Assembly (NCBI RefSeq): GCF_944387245.1
Contig: NZ_CALXEE010000012.1
Location: 1 to 36,800 of the forward strand
Origin: an uncultured Intestinimonas sp.
GTDB lineage: Bacteria; Bacillota; Clostridia; Oscillospirales; Oscillospiraceae
Length of the DNA stretch: 36,800 nucleotides
Direction of reading: 5' to 3'
In this document: positions 26,474 through 35,899 of the stretch, in pieces
Position numbering within the stretch: the first letter of the stretch is position 1
Layout: every line of letters begins with the position of its first letter
Translations under genes and position numbers: made by a program
Notes under the pieces: generated by a model
Seen by the model: the letters and a program-made list of their open reading frames with translations, nothing else
Told to the model about the DNA's origin: nothing
Database searches by the model: none

Positions 26474-26806
26474 ATGGAAGCCAAAGCACATCTGAGATAT
26501 GTCCGGATCTCTCCCCGCAAGGTGCAGATCGTCTGCGACCTGATCCGTGGGAAGAGCGTGGCCCAGGCCACCGCGATCCTGATGAATACCCCCAAGGCCG
26601 CCTCTGAGCCCATGCTCAAGCTCCTCAAGAGCGCCGCGGCCAACGCCGAGAACAACCACGGGATGGACCCCGAGAAGCTGTATGTCTCCGAGACCTTCGC
26701 CACCCCCGGCCCCATCATCAAGCGCATGATGCCCCGGGCCCAGGGCCGCGGCTACCGGATCAACAAGCGCACTTCTCACGTCACCATCGCTGTGGAAGAG
26801 CGCTAA
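26474..26806 (+). CDS. rplV: 50S ribosomal protein L22
   Basis: A 110-residue tunnel protein. The hairpin arm lies in FATPGPIIKRMMPRAQGRGYRINKRTSHVTI, with the family MPRAQGRGY motif. The N-terminal MEAKAHLRYVRISPRKVQIVCDLIRGKSVAQA is normal. The macrolide-related arm shows no insertion or deletion as far as can be judged by eye. Confidence 0.98.
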   Translation: MEAKAHLRYVRISPRKVQIVCDLIRGKSVAQATAILMNTPKAASEPMLKLLKSAAANAENNHGMDPEKLYVSETFATPGPIIKRMMPRAQGRGYRINKRTSHVTIAVEER

Positions 26807-26824
26807 AGGGAGGAGGCAGAATCT

Positions 26825-27694
26825 ATGGGACAGAAAGTGAATCCCCACGGCCTGCGCGTGGGTGTTATCAAGGATTGGGACTCCCGCTGGTATGCCCGCA
26901 ATGAGAAGGTGGGCGACCTGCTGGTCGAGGACAACAAGATCCGCAACTACCTGAAGAAGACCCTGTATTCCGCCGGCATCCCCAAGATCGAGATCGAGCG
27001 GGACAACGCCAAGGTGCGCATCTACCTGCACTGCGCCCGTCCCGGCGTGGTCATCGGCAAGGGCGGCACTGAGATCGAGCGCATCCGCCTCGAGGTCGAG
27101 AAGATGATCGGCAAGAGCGTGGCCCTCAACATCGTTGAGGTCAAGAACCCCGATATGGACGCCCAGCTGGTGGCTGAGAACATCGCCCAGCAGCTGGAGA
27201 AGCGTATCGCCTTCCGCCGCGCCATGAAGAACGCCATGGGCCGCGCCATGCGTATGGGCGCCCTGGGCATCAAGGTGCAGTGCTCCGGCCGTCTGAACGG
27301 CGCCGAGATCGCCCGCACCGAGCACTATCACGACGGCACCATCCCCCTGCAGACCCTCCGCGCCGACATCGACTACGGCTTTGCCGAGGCCGCTACCACT
27401 TACGGCCGCATCGGTGTGAAGTGCTGGATCTACAAGGGCGAGGTCCTCTCCCAGGCCCTGCGGACCACCCCCCGCACCCTGGACACCAAGAACTTCAAGG
27501 AGCGCCCCGACCGTCCCCGCCGCCGCGACGACCGCAAGTTCGGCGATCGCAAGCCCGGCTTTGGCGGTGACCGGAGAAACGGCGACCGCGGCCCCCGTCA
27601 GGGCGGCTTCAACCGTCCCCAGGGTGGGGCCCGTCCTCAGGGCGGCGCCCGTCCCGCCGCTCCCGCTGCACCTAAGGAAGGAGGCGCCAACTAA
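26825..27694 (+). CDS. rpsC: 30S ribosomal protein S3 with Arg/Gly/Pro-rich tail
   Basis: A 289-residue protein of the mRNA entry tunnel. The KH domain carries [23 protein letters not shown], and the C-terminal domain ends with [25 protein letters not shown]. The family usually ends near residue 215-225. About 60 extra residues follow here, low in complexity and rich in Arg, Gly, Pro, Asp and Gln ([14 protein letters not shown], then [18 protein letters not shown]). Similar tails occur in other high-GC Clostridia. It may bind RNA or be disordered. The stop overlaps the rplP ATG (TAATG). Confidence 0.97.
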   Translation: MGQKVNPHGLRVGVIKDWDSRWYARNEKVGDLLVEDNKIRNYLKKTLYSAGIPKIEIERDNAKVRIYLHCARPGVVIGKGGTEIERIRLEVEKMIGKSVALNIVEVKNPDMDAQLVAENIAQQLEKRIAFRRAMKNAMGRAMRMGALGIKVQCSGRLNGAEIARTEHYHDGTIPLQTLRADIDYGFAEAATTYGRIGVKCWIYKGEVLSQALRTTPRTLDTKNFKERPDRPRRRDDRKFGDRKPGFGGDRRNGDRGPRQGGFNRPQGGARPQGGARPAAPAAPKEGGAN

Positions 27695-28128
27695 TGCTGC
27701 TGCCTAAGAGAGTGAAATACCGCCGCGTCCACCGCGGCCGCATGAAGGGCAAGGCCACCCGTGGCAACACCGTCACTTACGGTGAGTTTGGCCTCCAGGC
27801 CACCGAGCCCGCCTGGATCACCTCCAACCAGATCGAGGCCGCCCGTATCGCCATGACCCGTTACACCAAGCGTGGCGGTAAGGTCTGGATCAAGATCTTC
27901 CCCGATAAGCCCATCACCGAGAAGCCCGCTGAGACCCGCATGGGTTCCGGTAAGGGCTCCCCCGAGTACTGGGTGGCCGTGGTCAAGCCCGGCCGTGTCA
28001 TGTTTGAGATCGCCGGCGTCTCCGAGGAGGTCGCCCGCGAGGCCCTGCGTCTGGCCTCCCACAAGCTGCCTGTCAAGTGCAAGATCGTGGCGAAGCAGAC
28101 CGCCGAGACCGAGAATGGTGGTGAATAA
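27694..28128 (+). CDS. rplP: 50S ribosomal protein L16
   Basis: A 144-residue protein near the A and P sites. [109 protein letters not shown] is conserved throughout. Overlaps at both ends by one base (rpsC stop and rpmC start) indicate coupled translation. Confidence 0.98.
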   Translation: MLLPKRVKYRRVHRGRMKGKATRGNTVTYGEFGLQATEPAWITSNQIEAARIAMTRYTKRGGKVWIKIFPDKPITEKPAETRMGSGKGSPEYWVAVVKPGRVMFEIAGVSEEVAREALRLASHKLPVKCKIVAKQTAETENGGE

Positions 28129-28328
28129 TGATGAAGGCAACTGAGGTACGCAAGATGTCCGCTGCTGAGCTGGACGCCAAGCTGCTGGACCTGAAGAAGG
28201 ACCTGTTCCAGCTCCGGCTGCAGCACGCCACCAATCAGCTCGACAACCCCATCCGCATCGCGGAGGTCAAGAAAGACATTGCCCGAATCAAGACCGTGAT
28301 CCGTGAGCAGCAGCTCGCAGGCCGATAA
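28128..28328 (+). CDS. rpmC: 50S ribosomal protein L29
   Basis: A 66-residue two-helix protein at the tunnel exit. [58 protein letters not shown] is typical. Two adjacent ATG codons (28128 and 28131) could serve; the first overlaps the rplP stop. Confidence 0.97.
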   Translation: MMKATEVRKMSAAELDAKLLDLKKDLFQLRLQHATNQLDNPIRIAEVKKDIARIKTVIREQQLAGR

Positions 28329-28345
28329 GAAGGAGGAAATAGAAG

Positions 28346-28606
28346 ATGGAAAACAGAACTTCTTCCCGCAAGACCAGAGTCGGCCTGGTTGTCTCTGATA
28401 AGATGGATAAGACCGTGGTTGTGGCCATCGCCGACCGTGTGGCCCACCCTCTGTATAAGAAGATCGTCAAGCGGACCTACAAGCTCAAGGCCCATGACGA
28501 GATGAATTCCTGTGGCGTGGGTGACCGCGTCAAGGTGATGGAGACCCGCCCCCTGTCCAAGGACAAGCGCTGGCGCGTGGTCGAGATCATCGAGAAAGCG
28601 AAGTAA
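28346..28606 (+). CDS. rpsQ: 30S ribosomal protein S17
   Basis: An 86-residue OB-fold protein that binds 16S rRNA early in assembly. [74 protein letters not shown] contains the conserved GD-x-V-x-I/V-x-E-x-R-P-x-S-K motif. The ribosome site AGAAGGAGG lies 9 nt before the ATG. Confidence 0.98.
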   Translation: MENRTSSRKTRVGLVVSDKMDKTVVVAIADRVAHPLYKKIVKRTYKLKAHDEMNSCGVGDRVKVMETRPLSKDKRWRVVEIIEKAK

Positions 28607-28618
28607 GGAGGTGCCGTT

Positions 28619-28987
28619 ATGATTCAGCAGGAAAGCTATCTGAAGGTCGCCGATAATACCGGCGCCAAGGAGATCAAGACCATCCGTGTGCTGGGCGGCT
28701 CCAAGCGCAAGTTCGGCAACATCGGCGATGTGATCGTGGCCTCCGTCCGCAAGGCTCAGCCCGGCGGCACCGTGAAGAAGGGCGAGGTCGTCAAGGCCGT
28801 TATCGTCCGTTCCTCCCGGGGCGTCCGCCGCGCCGACGGCAGCTATGTCCGTTTCGACGACAACGCCGCCGTTCTCATCAAGGACGACAAGAATCCCCGC
28901 GGTACCCGTATCTTTGGGCCCGTGGCCCGCGAGCTGCGCGACAAGGATTACATGAAGATCCTGTCCCTGGCTCCCGAAGTGCTGTAA
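28619..28987 (+). CDS. rplN: 50S ribosomal protein L14
   Basis: A 122-residue protein at the subunit interface. [65 protein letters not shown] and FDDNAAVLI...[13 protein letters not shown] are the family signatures. Length is exactly usual. Confidence 0.98.
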   Translation: MIQQESYLKVADNTGAKEIKTIRVLGGSKRKFGNIGDVIVASVRKAQPGGTVKKGEVVKAVIVRSSRGVRRADGSYVRFDDNAAVLIKDDKNPRGTRIFGPVARELRDKDYMKILSLAPEVL

Positions 28988-29003
28988 GGGGGTAGGAGAG
29001 AAC

Positions 29004-29318
29004 ATGAACAAGATGAGCATCAAGAAGGACGACCTGGTGGTCGTGCTCTCCGGCAAGGATAAGGGCAAGCAGGGCAAGGTCCTGGCCGTCATGCCCAAGG
29101 AGAGCAAGGTGATCGTGGAGAAGGTCAACGTGGTCTCCCGTCACACCAAGCCCCGCAAGCAGGGCGAGGAGGGCGGCATCCTGAAGAAGGAAGCCCCCAT
29201 CTATGCCTGCAAGGTGCAGAAGGTCTGCCCCAAGTGCAACAAGCCCACCCGCATCGGCCACAAGGTCGAGGGTGACAAGAAGGTCCGCATCTGCAAGAAG
29301 TGCGGCGCCGAGATCTGA
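29004..29318 (+). CDS. rplX: 50S ribosomal protein L24
   Basis: A 104-residue assembly-initiator protein. The KOW segment is [44 protein letters not shown]. Two CxxC pairs (Cys75/78 and Cys97/100) in the C-terminal part likely bind zinc, as in many Firmicutes L24. A second ATG at codon 4 could be the start, but the ribosome site spacing suits the first. Confidence 0.97.
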   Translation: MNKMSIKKDDLVVVLSGKDKGKQGKVLAVMPKESKVIVEKVNVVSRHTKPRKQGEEGGILKKEAPIYACKVQKVCPKCNKPTRIGHKVEGDKKVRICKKCGAEI

Positions 29319-29337
29319 GAGAGGAGGAGAATAGACA

Positions 29338-29895
29338 ATGGCTGATAAGAAAGTGCCTAACCTGAAGGCGAAGTACCTGGCCGAGGTCGCTCCTGCTCTC
29401 ATGCAGAAGTTCGGCTATAAGAGCACCATGCAGATCCCCAAGCTGGACAAGATCGTGGTCAACTGCGGCTGCGGCGAGGCCCGGGACAACTCCAAGGTCC
29501 TGGAGGCTGTCGTGGGCGACCTGACCAAGATCACCGGCCAGAAGGCCATCATCACCAAGGCCAAGAAGTCCGTGGCCAACTTCAAGCTCCGTGAGGGCAT
29601 GCCCATCGGCGCCAAGGTCACCCTCCGCGGCGACCGTATGTGGGAGTTCCTGGATCGTCTCTTCAACGTGGCTCTGCCCCGTGTGCGTGACTTCCGGGGC
29701 ATCAACCCCAACGCCTTCGACGGCCGCGGCAACTATGCCCTGGGCCTGAAGGAGCAGCTCATTTTCCCCGAGATCGAGTATGACAAGATCGACAAGATCC
29801 GCGGCCTGGACATCGTGTTCTGCACCACCGCTCAGACCGACGAAGAGGCCAAGGAGCTGCTGACCCAGATCGGCGCTCCCTTCGCCCAGGCGTAA
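29338..29895 (+). CDS. rplE: 50S ribosomal protein L5
   Basis: A 185-residue protein that holds 5S rRNA in the central protuberance. [75 protein letters not shown] and the [28 protein letters not shown] stretch are typical. VVNCGCGEA carries two Cys where many relatives have VVNMGVGEA, a small oddity. Confidence 0.98.
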   Translation: MADKKVPNLKAKYLAEVAPALMQKFGYKSTMQIPKLDKIVVNCGCGEARDNSKVLEAVVGDLTKITGQKAIITKAKKSVANFKLREGMPIGAKVTLRGDRMWEFLDRLFNVALPRVRDFRGINPNAFDGRGNYALGLKEQLIFPEIEYDKIDKIRGLDIVFCTTAQTDEEAKELLTQIGAPFAQA

Positions 29896-29910
29896 GGAGG
29901 AGAATGACAA

Positions 29911-30096
29911 ATGGCTAAGAAATCTATGATCCTCAAGCAGCAGCGTGAGCCCAAGTTCTCCACCCGGCGCTACAACCGGTGCAAGATCTGCGGCCGTCCC
30001 CACGCTTACCTGCGTGACTACGGCATCTGCCGTATCTGCTTCCGCGAGCTGGCTTATAAGGGCCAGATCCCCGGCGTGAAGAAAGCCTCTTGGTAA
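29911..30096 (+). CDS. rpsN: 30S ribosomal protein S14, type Z (zinc form)
   Basis: A 61-residue zinc-ribbon protein of the 30S head. The four ligands are Cys24 and Cys27 (CKIC) and Cys40 and Cys43 (CRIC), so this is the Zn-dependent C+ form. A 273-nt gap follows before rpsH, unlike the usual spacing of under 20 nt. Confidence 0.97.
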   Translation: MAKKSMILKQQREPKFSTRRYNRCKICGRPHAYLRDYGICRICFRELAYKGQIPGVKKASW

Positions 30097-30349
30097 ATCT
30101 CGTTCCGCCATGCTGCGTTGCGGCGGCTCGACGTACACAAAGTACGCCTTCGCCGCCACGCCTTGCCTGACGAAAAGATCTTCACCAAGCCGCTCCCAAG
30201 GGAGCGTTCCAAAGGCCCAAAAGCTGTCAGAGGGGCGGCCTCGTGCCGCCCCCACCACGGCTTTTGAATAAATCCCCAGCCGGTGGTCAACAGGTCGGAG
30301 CCCACCTAGCTCCGATACCTTCCGCCGAAACAGGCTGCGGCCTGTAACT
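30097..30349 (+). repeat. Hairpin-rich insert between rpsN and rpsH (candidate dispersed repeat)
   Basis: This 273-nt gap holds five inverted repeats in a row. They are GGCGGC/GCCGCC with an inner CGTAC/GTACG (30122-30157); CGCTCCC/GGGAGCG (30191-30206); GGGGCGGC/GCCGCCCC framed by AAAAGC and GCTTTT (30219-30265), which resembles a terminator on both strands; CGGAGC/GCTCCG (30296-30314); and ACAGGC/GCCTGT (30330-30345). The first unit also has outer ends ATC-TCGT and ACGA-GAT (30097-30103 and 30170-30179) that can pair. No coding frame fits. The layout suggests a mobile or dispersed intergenic repeat, which needs a genome search to prove. Confidence 0.5.
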
Positions 30350-30369
30350 CTATAAGGAGGTAAAGTCTC

Positions 30370-30768
30370 ATGCATATCACGGACCCCATTGCGGATATGC
30401 TCACCCGCATCCGCAACGCGAACAACGCCAAGCATGACACCGTGGACGTGCCCGCGTCCAACATGAAGAAGTCCATCGCCCAGATCCTGCTGGATGAAGG
30501 CTATATCAAGAACTTCCAGCTGATCGACGACGGCACTCAGGGCGTGATCCGCATCACCCTGAAGTACAACGCCAACAAGGAAAAGGTCATCACCGGCCTT
30601 CGCCGTGTTTCCAAGCCCGGCCTGCGGGTGTACGCCGGAGCCGACGAGCTCCCCCGTGTCCTCCGCGGACTGGGTATCGCCATCGTGTCCACGTCCAAGG
30701 GCGTCATGACCGACAAGGCTGCCCGTGCGCAGCATGTCGGCGGTGAAGTCCTGGCCTTCGTGTGGTAA
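30370..30768 (+). CDS. rpsH: 30S ribosomal protein S8
   Basis: A 132-residue central 16S rRNA-binding protein. [46 protein letters not shown] and the C-terminal [31 protein letters not shown] are conserved. AAGGAGG (30354-30360) precedes the ATG, so the gene has its own strong ribosome site after the structured gap. In E. coli S8 is the repressor of the spc operon. Confidence 0.98.
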   Translation: MHITDPIADMLTRIRNANNAKHDTVDVPASNMKKSIAQILLDEGYIKNFQLIDDGTQGVIRITLKYNANKEKVITGLRRVSKPGLRVYAGADELPRVLRGLGIAIVSTSKGVMTDKAARAQHVGGEVLAFVW

Positions 30769-30784
30769 GGAGGGAGAGAGAGAA

Positions 30785-31333
30785 ATGTCTAGAATCGGAA
30801 GAGCGCCTATCTCTGTTCCCGCCGGCGTGGAAATCACCATCGGCAGCGACAATCTGGTCACTGTGAAGGGCCCCAAGGGCTCCCTCACCCAGCAGCTCAG
30901 CCCCGCCATGACCATCAGCCAGGAGGGCAGTGAGCTCCTCGTGAAGCGTCCCAACGACGCCAAGGAGAACCGTGCCCTGCACGGCCTGACCCGCAGCCTG
31001 CTCCACAACATGGTGGTGGGCGTCACCGACGGCTTCAAGAAGGAGCTGGACGTCAACGGCGTCGGCTACCGTGTGGCCAAGGAGGGGAAGAAGCTGGTCA
31101 TGAACCTGGGCTTCTCCCATCAGGTCACCATGGAGGAGCCCGAGGGCATCTCCATCGACGTGCCCAACCCCAACAAGATCGTCATCTCTGGTGCCGACAA
31201 GCAGAAGGTGGGCCAGTTTGCTGCCGAGGTCAGAGAGAAAAGACCCCCCGAGCCTTACAAGGGCAAGGGTATCAAATACACTGACGAGGTCATCCGCCGC
31301 AAGGAAGGCAAGACCGGCGTCAAGAAGAAATAA
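30785..31333 (+). CDS. rplF: 50S ribosomal protein L6
   Basis: A 182-residue protein near the factor-binding site. It begins MSRIGRAPISVPAGVEITIG and contains the C-terminal RPPEPYKGKGIKYTDEVIRRKEGKTGVKK signature. An open frame continues upstream into rpsH, but GGAGGGAGAGAG fixes ATG 30785. Confidence 0.98.
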   Translation: MSRIGRAPISVPAGVEITIGSDNLVTVKGPKGSLTQQLSPAMTISQEGSELLVKRPNDAKENRALHGLTRSLLHNMVVGVTDGFKKELDVNGVGYRVAKEGKKLVMNLGFSHQVTMEEPEGISIDVPNPNKIVISGADKQKVGQFAAEVREKRPPEPYKGKGIKYTDEVIRRKEGKTGVKKK

Positions 31334-31347
31334 GGAGGTGTGCCTAA

Positions 31348-31707
31348 ATGATCAACAGACCCAATACCAACGCTCAGCGGCTTAAGCGCCACAAGAGAGT
31401 GCGCGGAAAAATCTCCGGCACGCCCGAGAGACCCCGTCTGAACGTGTTCCGCAGCGAGACCAACATCTACGCCCAGATCATCGACGATGTGGCCGGTAAG
31501 ACCCTGGTCTCCGCTTCCTCCCTGGAGAAGAGCTTCCACTGCGACGGCACCAAGACCGACGCCGCCAAGATGGTGGGTCAGCTGGTGGCCGAGCGCGCCA
31601 AGGCCGCCGGTATCACCACCGTGGTCTTCGACCGTGGCGGTTACGTCTACCACGGCCGGGTCCAGGCCCTGGCCGAGGGCGCCCGTGAGGGCGGCCTGGA
31701 ATTTTAA
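31348..31707 (+). CDS. rplR: 50S ribosomal protein L18
   Basis: A 119-residue 5S rRNA-binding protein. [48 protein letters not shown] and [26 protein letters not shown] are typical of the family. The ribosome site AAGGAGG overlaps the rplF stop region. Confidence 0.98.
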   Translation: MINRPNTNAQRLKRHKRVRGKISGTPERPRLNVFRSETNIYAQIIDDVAGKTLVSASSLEKSFHCDGTKTDAAKMVGQLVAERAKAAGITTVVFDRGGYVYHGRVQALAEGAREGGLEF

Positions 31708-31725
31708 GGGGAGGAGAGAACGAAC

Positions 31726-32226
31726 ATGGCTAGATTTGAAAGAGAACCCAGCGAGTTCACCGAGAAGCTCGTTTCTCTGAACCGCGTCAGCAAGACCGTT
31801 AAGGGCGGCCGTATCTTCAAGTTCGCCGCTCTCATGGTCGTGGGCGACGAGAAGGGCCGCGTGGGCTTCGGCCTGGGCAAGGCCGCTGAGGTGCCCGAGG
31901 CCATCCGCAAGGGCATCGAGGACGCCAAGAAGAACATGATCAATGTGAGCCTGTCCGGCACCACCATTCCCCACGAGGTCATTGGTGAGTTCGGCGCCGG
32001 CCGCGTGCTGCTGAAGCCCGCCGGCCCCGGTACCGGCATCATCGCCGGCGGCCCTGTCCGTGCCGTCATGGAAGCCGCCGGCATCAAGGACATCCGTGCC
32101 AAGTGCCTGCGCTCCAACAATCAGCAGAACGTGGTCTCCGCCACCTTCGAGGGCCTGAAGGCTCTCCGTGGTCCCGAGGAGGTCGCCCGTGTCCGCGGCA
32201 AGAGCGTGGACGAGATCGTAGGTTAA
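31726..32226 (+). CDS. rpsE: 30S ribosomal protein S5
   Basis: A 166-residue protein of the decoding region. [58 protein letters not shown] carries the loop linked to fidelity and spectinomycin binding (VSKTVKGGR), with no change obvious by eye. The C-terminal half has the dsRBD-like second domain. Length is normal. Confidence 0.98.
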   Translation: MARFEREPSEFTEKLVSLNRVSKTVKGGRIFKFAALMVVGDEKGRVGFGLGKAAEVPEAIRKGIEDAKKNMINVSLSGTTIPHEVIGEFGAGRVLLKPAGPGTGIIAGGPVRAVMEAAGIKDIRAKCLRSNNQQNVVSATFEGLKALRGPEEVARVRGKSVDEIVG

Positions 32227-32238
32227 GGAGGGCTAGAA

Positions 32239-32421
32239 ATGGCTAAGCTGAACATCAAGCTGGTCAAGAGCCTGAACGGCCGCATTGCCAAGCACAAGGC
32301 GACTGCCGAGGCTCTGGGCCTGCGCAAGATCGGCGACACCACCGTGCAGCCCGACAACGAGGCTACCCGCGGCAAGATCGCCCATATCGGTTACCTGCTC
32401 CAGGTCACCGAGGAACAGTGA
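32239..32421 (+). CDS. rpmD: 50S ribosomal protein L30
   Basis: A 60-residue protein. [53 protein letters not shown] matches the short bacterial L30. It starts 12 nt after rpsE, with AAGGAGG in front. Confidence 0.96.
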   Translation: MAKLNIKLVKSLNGRIAKHKATAEALGLRKIGDTTVQPDNEATRGKIAHIGYLLQVTEEQ

Positions 32422-32434
32422 GGAGGTGCGCGAA

Positions 32435-32875
32435 ATGAATCTGCATGAACTCTCCCCCGCGCCCGGCTCTGTCAAGAGCGCCTTCCGTAAGGGCCGCGGT
32501 CATGGCTCCGGCAACGGCAAGACCGCCGGCCGCGGCCACAAGGGCCAGTGGGCCCGTTCCGGCGGCGGTGTCCGCGCCGGCTTTGAGGGCGGCCAGATGC
32601 CTCTGGTCCGCCGCATCCCCAAGCGGGGCTTCAACAACATCTTCGCCAAGCCCCTGGAGATCGTCAACGTCTCCAGCCTGAATAAATTTGAAGATGGGGC
32701 CACCGTCAACGTCTGCGATCTTCTGGAGATGGGTATCCTCTCCAAGTGTGAGTACGGCGTGAAGATCCTGGGCAACGGCAGCCTCGAGAAGAAGCTGACC
32801 GTCCGGGCCAACGCTTTCTCCGCCTCCGCCAAGGAGAAGATCGTGGCGGCAGGTGGAAAGTACGAGGTGGTCTGA
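32435..32875 (+). CDS. rplO: 50S ribosomal protein L15
   Basis: A 146-residue late-assembly protein. [66 protein letters not shown] is the standard Gly/Arg-rich start. AGGAGG before ATG 32435 sets the start; upstream in-frame codons lie inside rpmD. The secY GTG follows the stop by one base. Confidence 0.98.
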   Translation: MNLHELSPAPGSVKSAFRKGRGHGSGNGKTAGRGHKGQWARSGGGVRAGFEGGQMPLVRRIPKRGFNNIFAKPLEIVNVSSLNKFEDGATVNVCDLLEMGILSKCEYGVKILGNGSLEKKLTVRANAFSASAKEKIVAAGGKYEVV

Positions 32876-32876
32876 A

Positions 32877-34202
32877 GTGATCCAGACCATCCGTAATGCC
32901 TGGAAGATTCCTGAGCTGCGGAAGAAGATCATGTTCACCATCTTCGCCCTGCTCATCTTCCGGCTGGGCACTGCGGTCCCTGTTCCCTTTGTGAATAAGG
33001 AACTGCTGGGCAACTATCTCAACAGCATGAGCGGCACCATCTTCGGCATGATCAACGCCATGAGCGGCGGTGCCTTCGCCACCGCCACGGTGTTTGCCCT
33101 AGGCGTGCAGCCCTATATCAACAGTTCGATCATCATCCAGCTGCTCACCGTCGCCATCCCCGCTCTGGAGCGTCTCCAGAAGGAGGGCGGCGAGGAGGGC
33201 CGGAAGAAGATTGCGGCCATCACCCGCTACACCACCGTGGGCATCGCCCTGCTGCAGGGCTTTGGCTACTACACCCTCATCCGCACCAACAACCTGCTGG
33301 ATCTGGGCGGCATGAACGGCATCTGGGCCGGCATCGTGATCGTCCTCAGCTTCACCGCCGGTTCCGCCTTTGTCATGTGGCTGGGTGAGCAGATCACCGA
33401 GTTCGGCATCGGCAACGGCATCTCCATCATCCTCTTTGCCGGCATCGTCTCCCGCGTGCCCACCATGGTCATGACCATGTGGGTCGGAGTCCAGGCCTCC
33501 TTTGCCGAGTCTCCCGCCGAGGGCACCTTTGTGCTCCCCTGGTGGGGCGCCATCCTCATCCTCATCGGTATGCTGGCCATCGTGGTCCTCATCGTCTTTA
33601 TCTCCAACGCCGAGCGCCGTCTGCCCGTGCAGTACGCCAAGCGGATGGTGGGCCGGAAGATGTATGGCGGCCAGTCCAGCCACATCCCCATGAAGGTGAA
33701 CATGTCCGGCGTCATGCCCATCATCTTCGCTCAGTCCATCGCCTCCCTGCCTGCCACCATCGGCATGTTCGCCGGCTGGACCACCGAGAGCGAAGGCTTC
33801 GGCGGCGGTCTGATGCGGGTCTTCGACACCACCGGTGTCCTCTACTCCGTCATCTACTTCCTGCTGATCCTGGGCTTCAGCTATTTCTACTCCACCATGC
33901 AGTTCAACCCCATTGAGGTGGCCAACAACCTGAAGAAGAACGGCGGCTTCATCCCCGGCTTCCGTCCCGGCAAGCCCACCGCCGACTTCATCAGCAAGGT
34001 CCTCAACAAGATCACCCTGTTCGGCGCCATCTACCTGTCCATCATCGCCATCGCCCCCATCGTGACCCAGAACCTGATTGGTGTGCGGAACCTGGCCATC
34101 GGCGGTACCTCTATCATCATCGTGGTCAGCGTGGCGCTGGAGACCGTGAAGTCTCTGGAGGCCCAGATGCTCATGCGTCACTATAAGGGCTTCCTGGAGT
34201 AA
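32877..34202 (+). CDS. secY: Preprotein translocase subunit SecY
   Basis: A 441-residue, ten-helix channel protein that moves unfolded proteins across or into the membrane with SecE, SecG and SecA. The signatures are TIRNAWKIPELRKKIMFTIFALLIFRLGTAVPVP at the start, GVQPYINSSIIIQLL (plug/helix 2 region), FGIGNGISIILFAGI and the cytoplasmic loop RRLPVQYAKRMVGRKMYGGQSSHIPMKVN. The start is GTG 32877, one base after the rplO stop, with GAGGTGG (32864-32870) in front. An ATG at 32853 would lie inside rplO. Confidence 0.97.
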   Translation: MIQTIRNAWKIPELRKKIMFTIFALLIFRLGTAVPVPFVNKELLGNYLNSMSGTIFGMINAMSGGAFATATVFALGVQPYINSSIIIQLLTVAIPALERLQKEGGEEGRKKIAAITRYTTVGIALLQGFGYYTLIRTNNLLDLGGMNGIWAGIVIVLSFTAGSAFVMWLGEQITEFGIGNGISIILFAGIVSRVPTMVMTMWVGVQASFAESPAEGTFVLPWWGAILILIGMLAIVVLIVFISNAERRLPVQYAKRMVGRKMYGGQSSHIPMKVNMSGVMPIIFAQSIASLPATIGMFAGWTTESEGFGGGLMRVFDTTGVLYSVIYFLLILGFSYFYSTMQFNPIEVANNLKKNGGFIPGFRPGKPTADFISKVLNKITLFGAIYLSIIAIAPIVTQNLIGVRNLAIGGTSIIIVVSVALETVKSLEAQMLMRHYKGFLE

Positions 34203-34216
34203 GGAGGTAAGTGGGT

Positions 34217-34858
34217 ATGAAGCTGATCCTGTTAGGGCCTCCGGGTGCCGGTAAGGGCACCCAGGCCGAGATCCTTTCCCGCGACCTGAACATCCCCACC
34301 ATCTCTACAGGCAACATCCTCCGTGCCGCCGTCAAGGCCGGCACCCCCATCGGCCTGAAGGCCAAGAGCTATATGGATGCCGGCAAGCTGGTACCCGACG
34401 AGGTCATCATCGGCATCATCCAGGAGCGCCTGACTGAAGCCGACTGCGCCAATGGTTTCATTCTGGACGGTGTGCCCCGCACCATCGCCCAGGCTGAGGC
34501 CCTGGAAGCCCACGGCATCCAGTTTGACCACGTCATTTCCCTGGAGATCTCCGATGAGGCCATTGTCAAGCGCATGGACGGCCGTCGTGTCTGCGCCAAG
34601 TGCGGCACCCCCTTCCATGTGGAGTCCAAGCCCCCCAAGACTGCCGGCGTCTGTGACCTGTGCGGCGGCGAGCTGGTGGAGCGGGACGACGACAAGCCCG
34701 AGACCGTCCGGGCCCGCCTGGTGGTCTACCACGACGAGACCGAGCCCCTGAAGCACTTCTATCAGGAGCGCGGCAAGCTCAATGTGGTGCCCGGCGACCT
34801 GGGCACCATCGAGGATACCACCCGGGCCATCAAGCAGGTCCTGGAGGCATCCCATTGA
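34217..34858 (+). CDS. adk: Adenylate kinase, zinc-LID type
   Basis: A 213-residue enzyme that converts ATP + AMP to 2 ADP in the cytoplasm. The P-loop GPPGAGKGTQ spans 7-16, and the FILDGVPRT motif lies near 81. The LID carries four Cys (126, 129, 146, 149) as CxxC-x16-CxxC, the zinc-binding form common in Gram-positives. The start is ATG 34217, 9 nt after AAGGAGG; a GTG at 34211 is too close to the site. Confidence 0.97.
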   Translation: MKLILLGPPGAGKGTQAEILSRDLNIPTISTGNILRAAVKAGTPIGLKAKSYMDAGKLVPDEVIIGIIQERLTEADCANGFILDGVPRTIAQAEALEAHGIQFDHVISLEISDEAIVKRMDGRRVCAKCGTPFHVESKPPKTAGVCDLCGGELVERDDDKPETVRARLVVYHDETEPLKHFYQERGKLNVVPGDLGTIEDTTRAIKQVLEASH

Positions 34859-34860
34859 AC

Positions 34861-35619
34861 ATGATCTCCATTAAATCCGACCGTGAGATCGAGCTCATGC
34901 GCCGGGCTGGGGCCCTGACGTCCCAGGCCCGTGCGCTGGCCGGTTCCATGGTCAAGCCGGGGGTCTCCACACTGGAGATCGACCATGCGGTGCGCGACTT
35001 CATCCGCTCCCATGGCGCTGAGCCCTCCTTCCTCAATTACAGCGGCTACCCCGGCTCCGCCTGTATCTCCATCAACGAAGTGGTCATCCACGGCATTCCG
35101 GATCACCGGAAGCTGGTGGAGGGCGATATCGTCAGTGTGGATGTGGGTGCCTATCTGGACGGCTTCCACGGGGACTGCTGCGGCACGTTTGCCTGCGGCA
35201 AGATCTCCCCGGAGGCCCGGCGGCTCATCGATGTGACCCGCCAGAGCTTCTTCGAGGGCATCAAGATGGCCACCCCGGGCCACCGGGTGAGTGACATCTC
35301 CCACGCGGTACAGCAGTATGTGGAGAAAAACGGTTACTCTGTGGTCCGCAGCTTTGTGGGCCACGGCGTGGGCGCCAAGCTCCACGAGCCTCCGGAGGTG
35401 CCCAACTTCGGCCCCGCCGGACACGGTGCCCGGCTGCTGCCGGGCATGGTGCTGGCCGTGGAGCCCATGGTCAACGCCGGAAGCTGGGAGGTCCGGGTCC
35501 TGAAGGACGGCTGGACCACCGTCACGGTGGATGGCTCTCTGGCCGCCCACTATGAAAACACCATCCTCATCACCGAGGGGGAGCCCGAGCTCCTGACCCC
35601 CTTGGGCGGAGATCTCTGA
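34861..35619 (+). CDS. map: Methionine aminopeptidase, type I
   Basis: A 252-residue enzyme that removes the initiator Met from new proteins. The five metal ligands are all present: Asp94 (SVDVG), Asp105 (HGDCCG), His168 (VGHGVG), Glu201 (AVEPM) and Glu232 (HYENT), each three residues before the E. coli numbering. His77 is the expected substrate-binding His. ATG 34861 is used. A TTG at 34855 would overlap the adk stop and sits better with GGAGG (34843-34847), so the true start may be two codons earlier. Confidence 0.96.
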   Translation: MISIKSDREIELMRRAGALTSQARALAGSMVKPGVSTLEIDHAVRDFIRSHGAEPSFLNYSGYPGSACISINEVVIHGIPDHRKLVEGDIVSVDVGAYLDGFHGDCCGTFACGKISPEARRLIDVTRQSFFEGIKMATPGHRVSDISHAVQQYVEKNGYSVVRSFVGHGVGAKLHEPPEVPNFGPAGHGARLLPGMVLAVEPMVNAGSWEVRVLKDGWTTVTVDGSLAAHYENTILITEGEPELLTPLGGDL

Positions 35620-35897
35620 TGCAGGCATGCAGAGGCTGGATCGTCCGCTCCGCAGCGGGCCGGGATAAGGATACACTGCTGTGCGTCCTGGGACAGGAGG
35701 GGGACTACTTCCTCCTGGCCGACGGGAAACGCCGGAAGGTGTCCTCTCCCAAGCGGAAGAAGACAGGACATGTGGACATGGTGTGCCGGGGTACGTTCCG
35801 GCATCCGGCCATCCGGAAGCTGGAGGACGGACTCACGGTGTCCGACAGTGAGCTCAGGAGGGCCCTTGGGGCCTTCCGCCACCAAGGAGGGAACTAA
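35619..35897 (+). CDS. KOW-domain RNA-binding protein (L14e/L6e/L27e-like)
   Basis: A 92-residue basic protein. Its N-terminal part, [48 protein letters not shown], is the KOW-type fold found in a group of Firmicutes proteins coded between map and infA. Its role is not established; an RNA-binding or ribosome-linked function is likely from fold and context. The ATG overlaps the map stop codon (TGATG), so it is coupled to map. It is not part of the E. coli operon. Confidence 0.85.
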   Translation: MQACRGWIVRSAAGRDKDTLLCVLGQEGDYFLLADGKRRKVSSPKRKKTGHVDMVCRGTFRHPAIRKLEDGLTVSDSELRRALGAFRHQGGN

Positions 35898-35899
35898 GC

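Noticed and set aside
30219-30265. True transcription terminator ending the operon after rpsN
   Set aside because: The T run is only four long and the operon continues in the usual gene order with rpsH, so it cannot be a full stop; it is kept as possible partial terminator or repeat element.
29125-31056. A 643-codon open frame on the - strand opposite ribosomal protein genes
   Set aside because: Antisense shadow of rplX to rplF; no ribosome site or recognisable domain, and it runs across the structured rpsN-rpsH gap.
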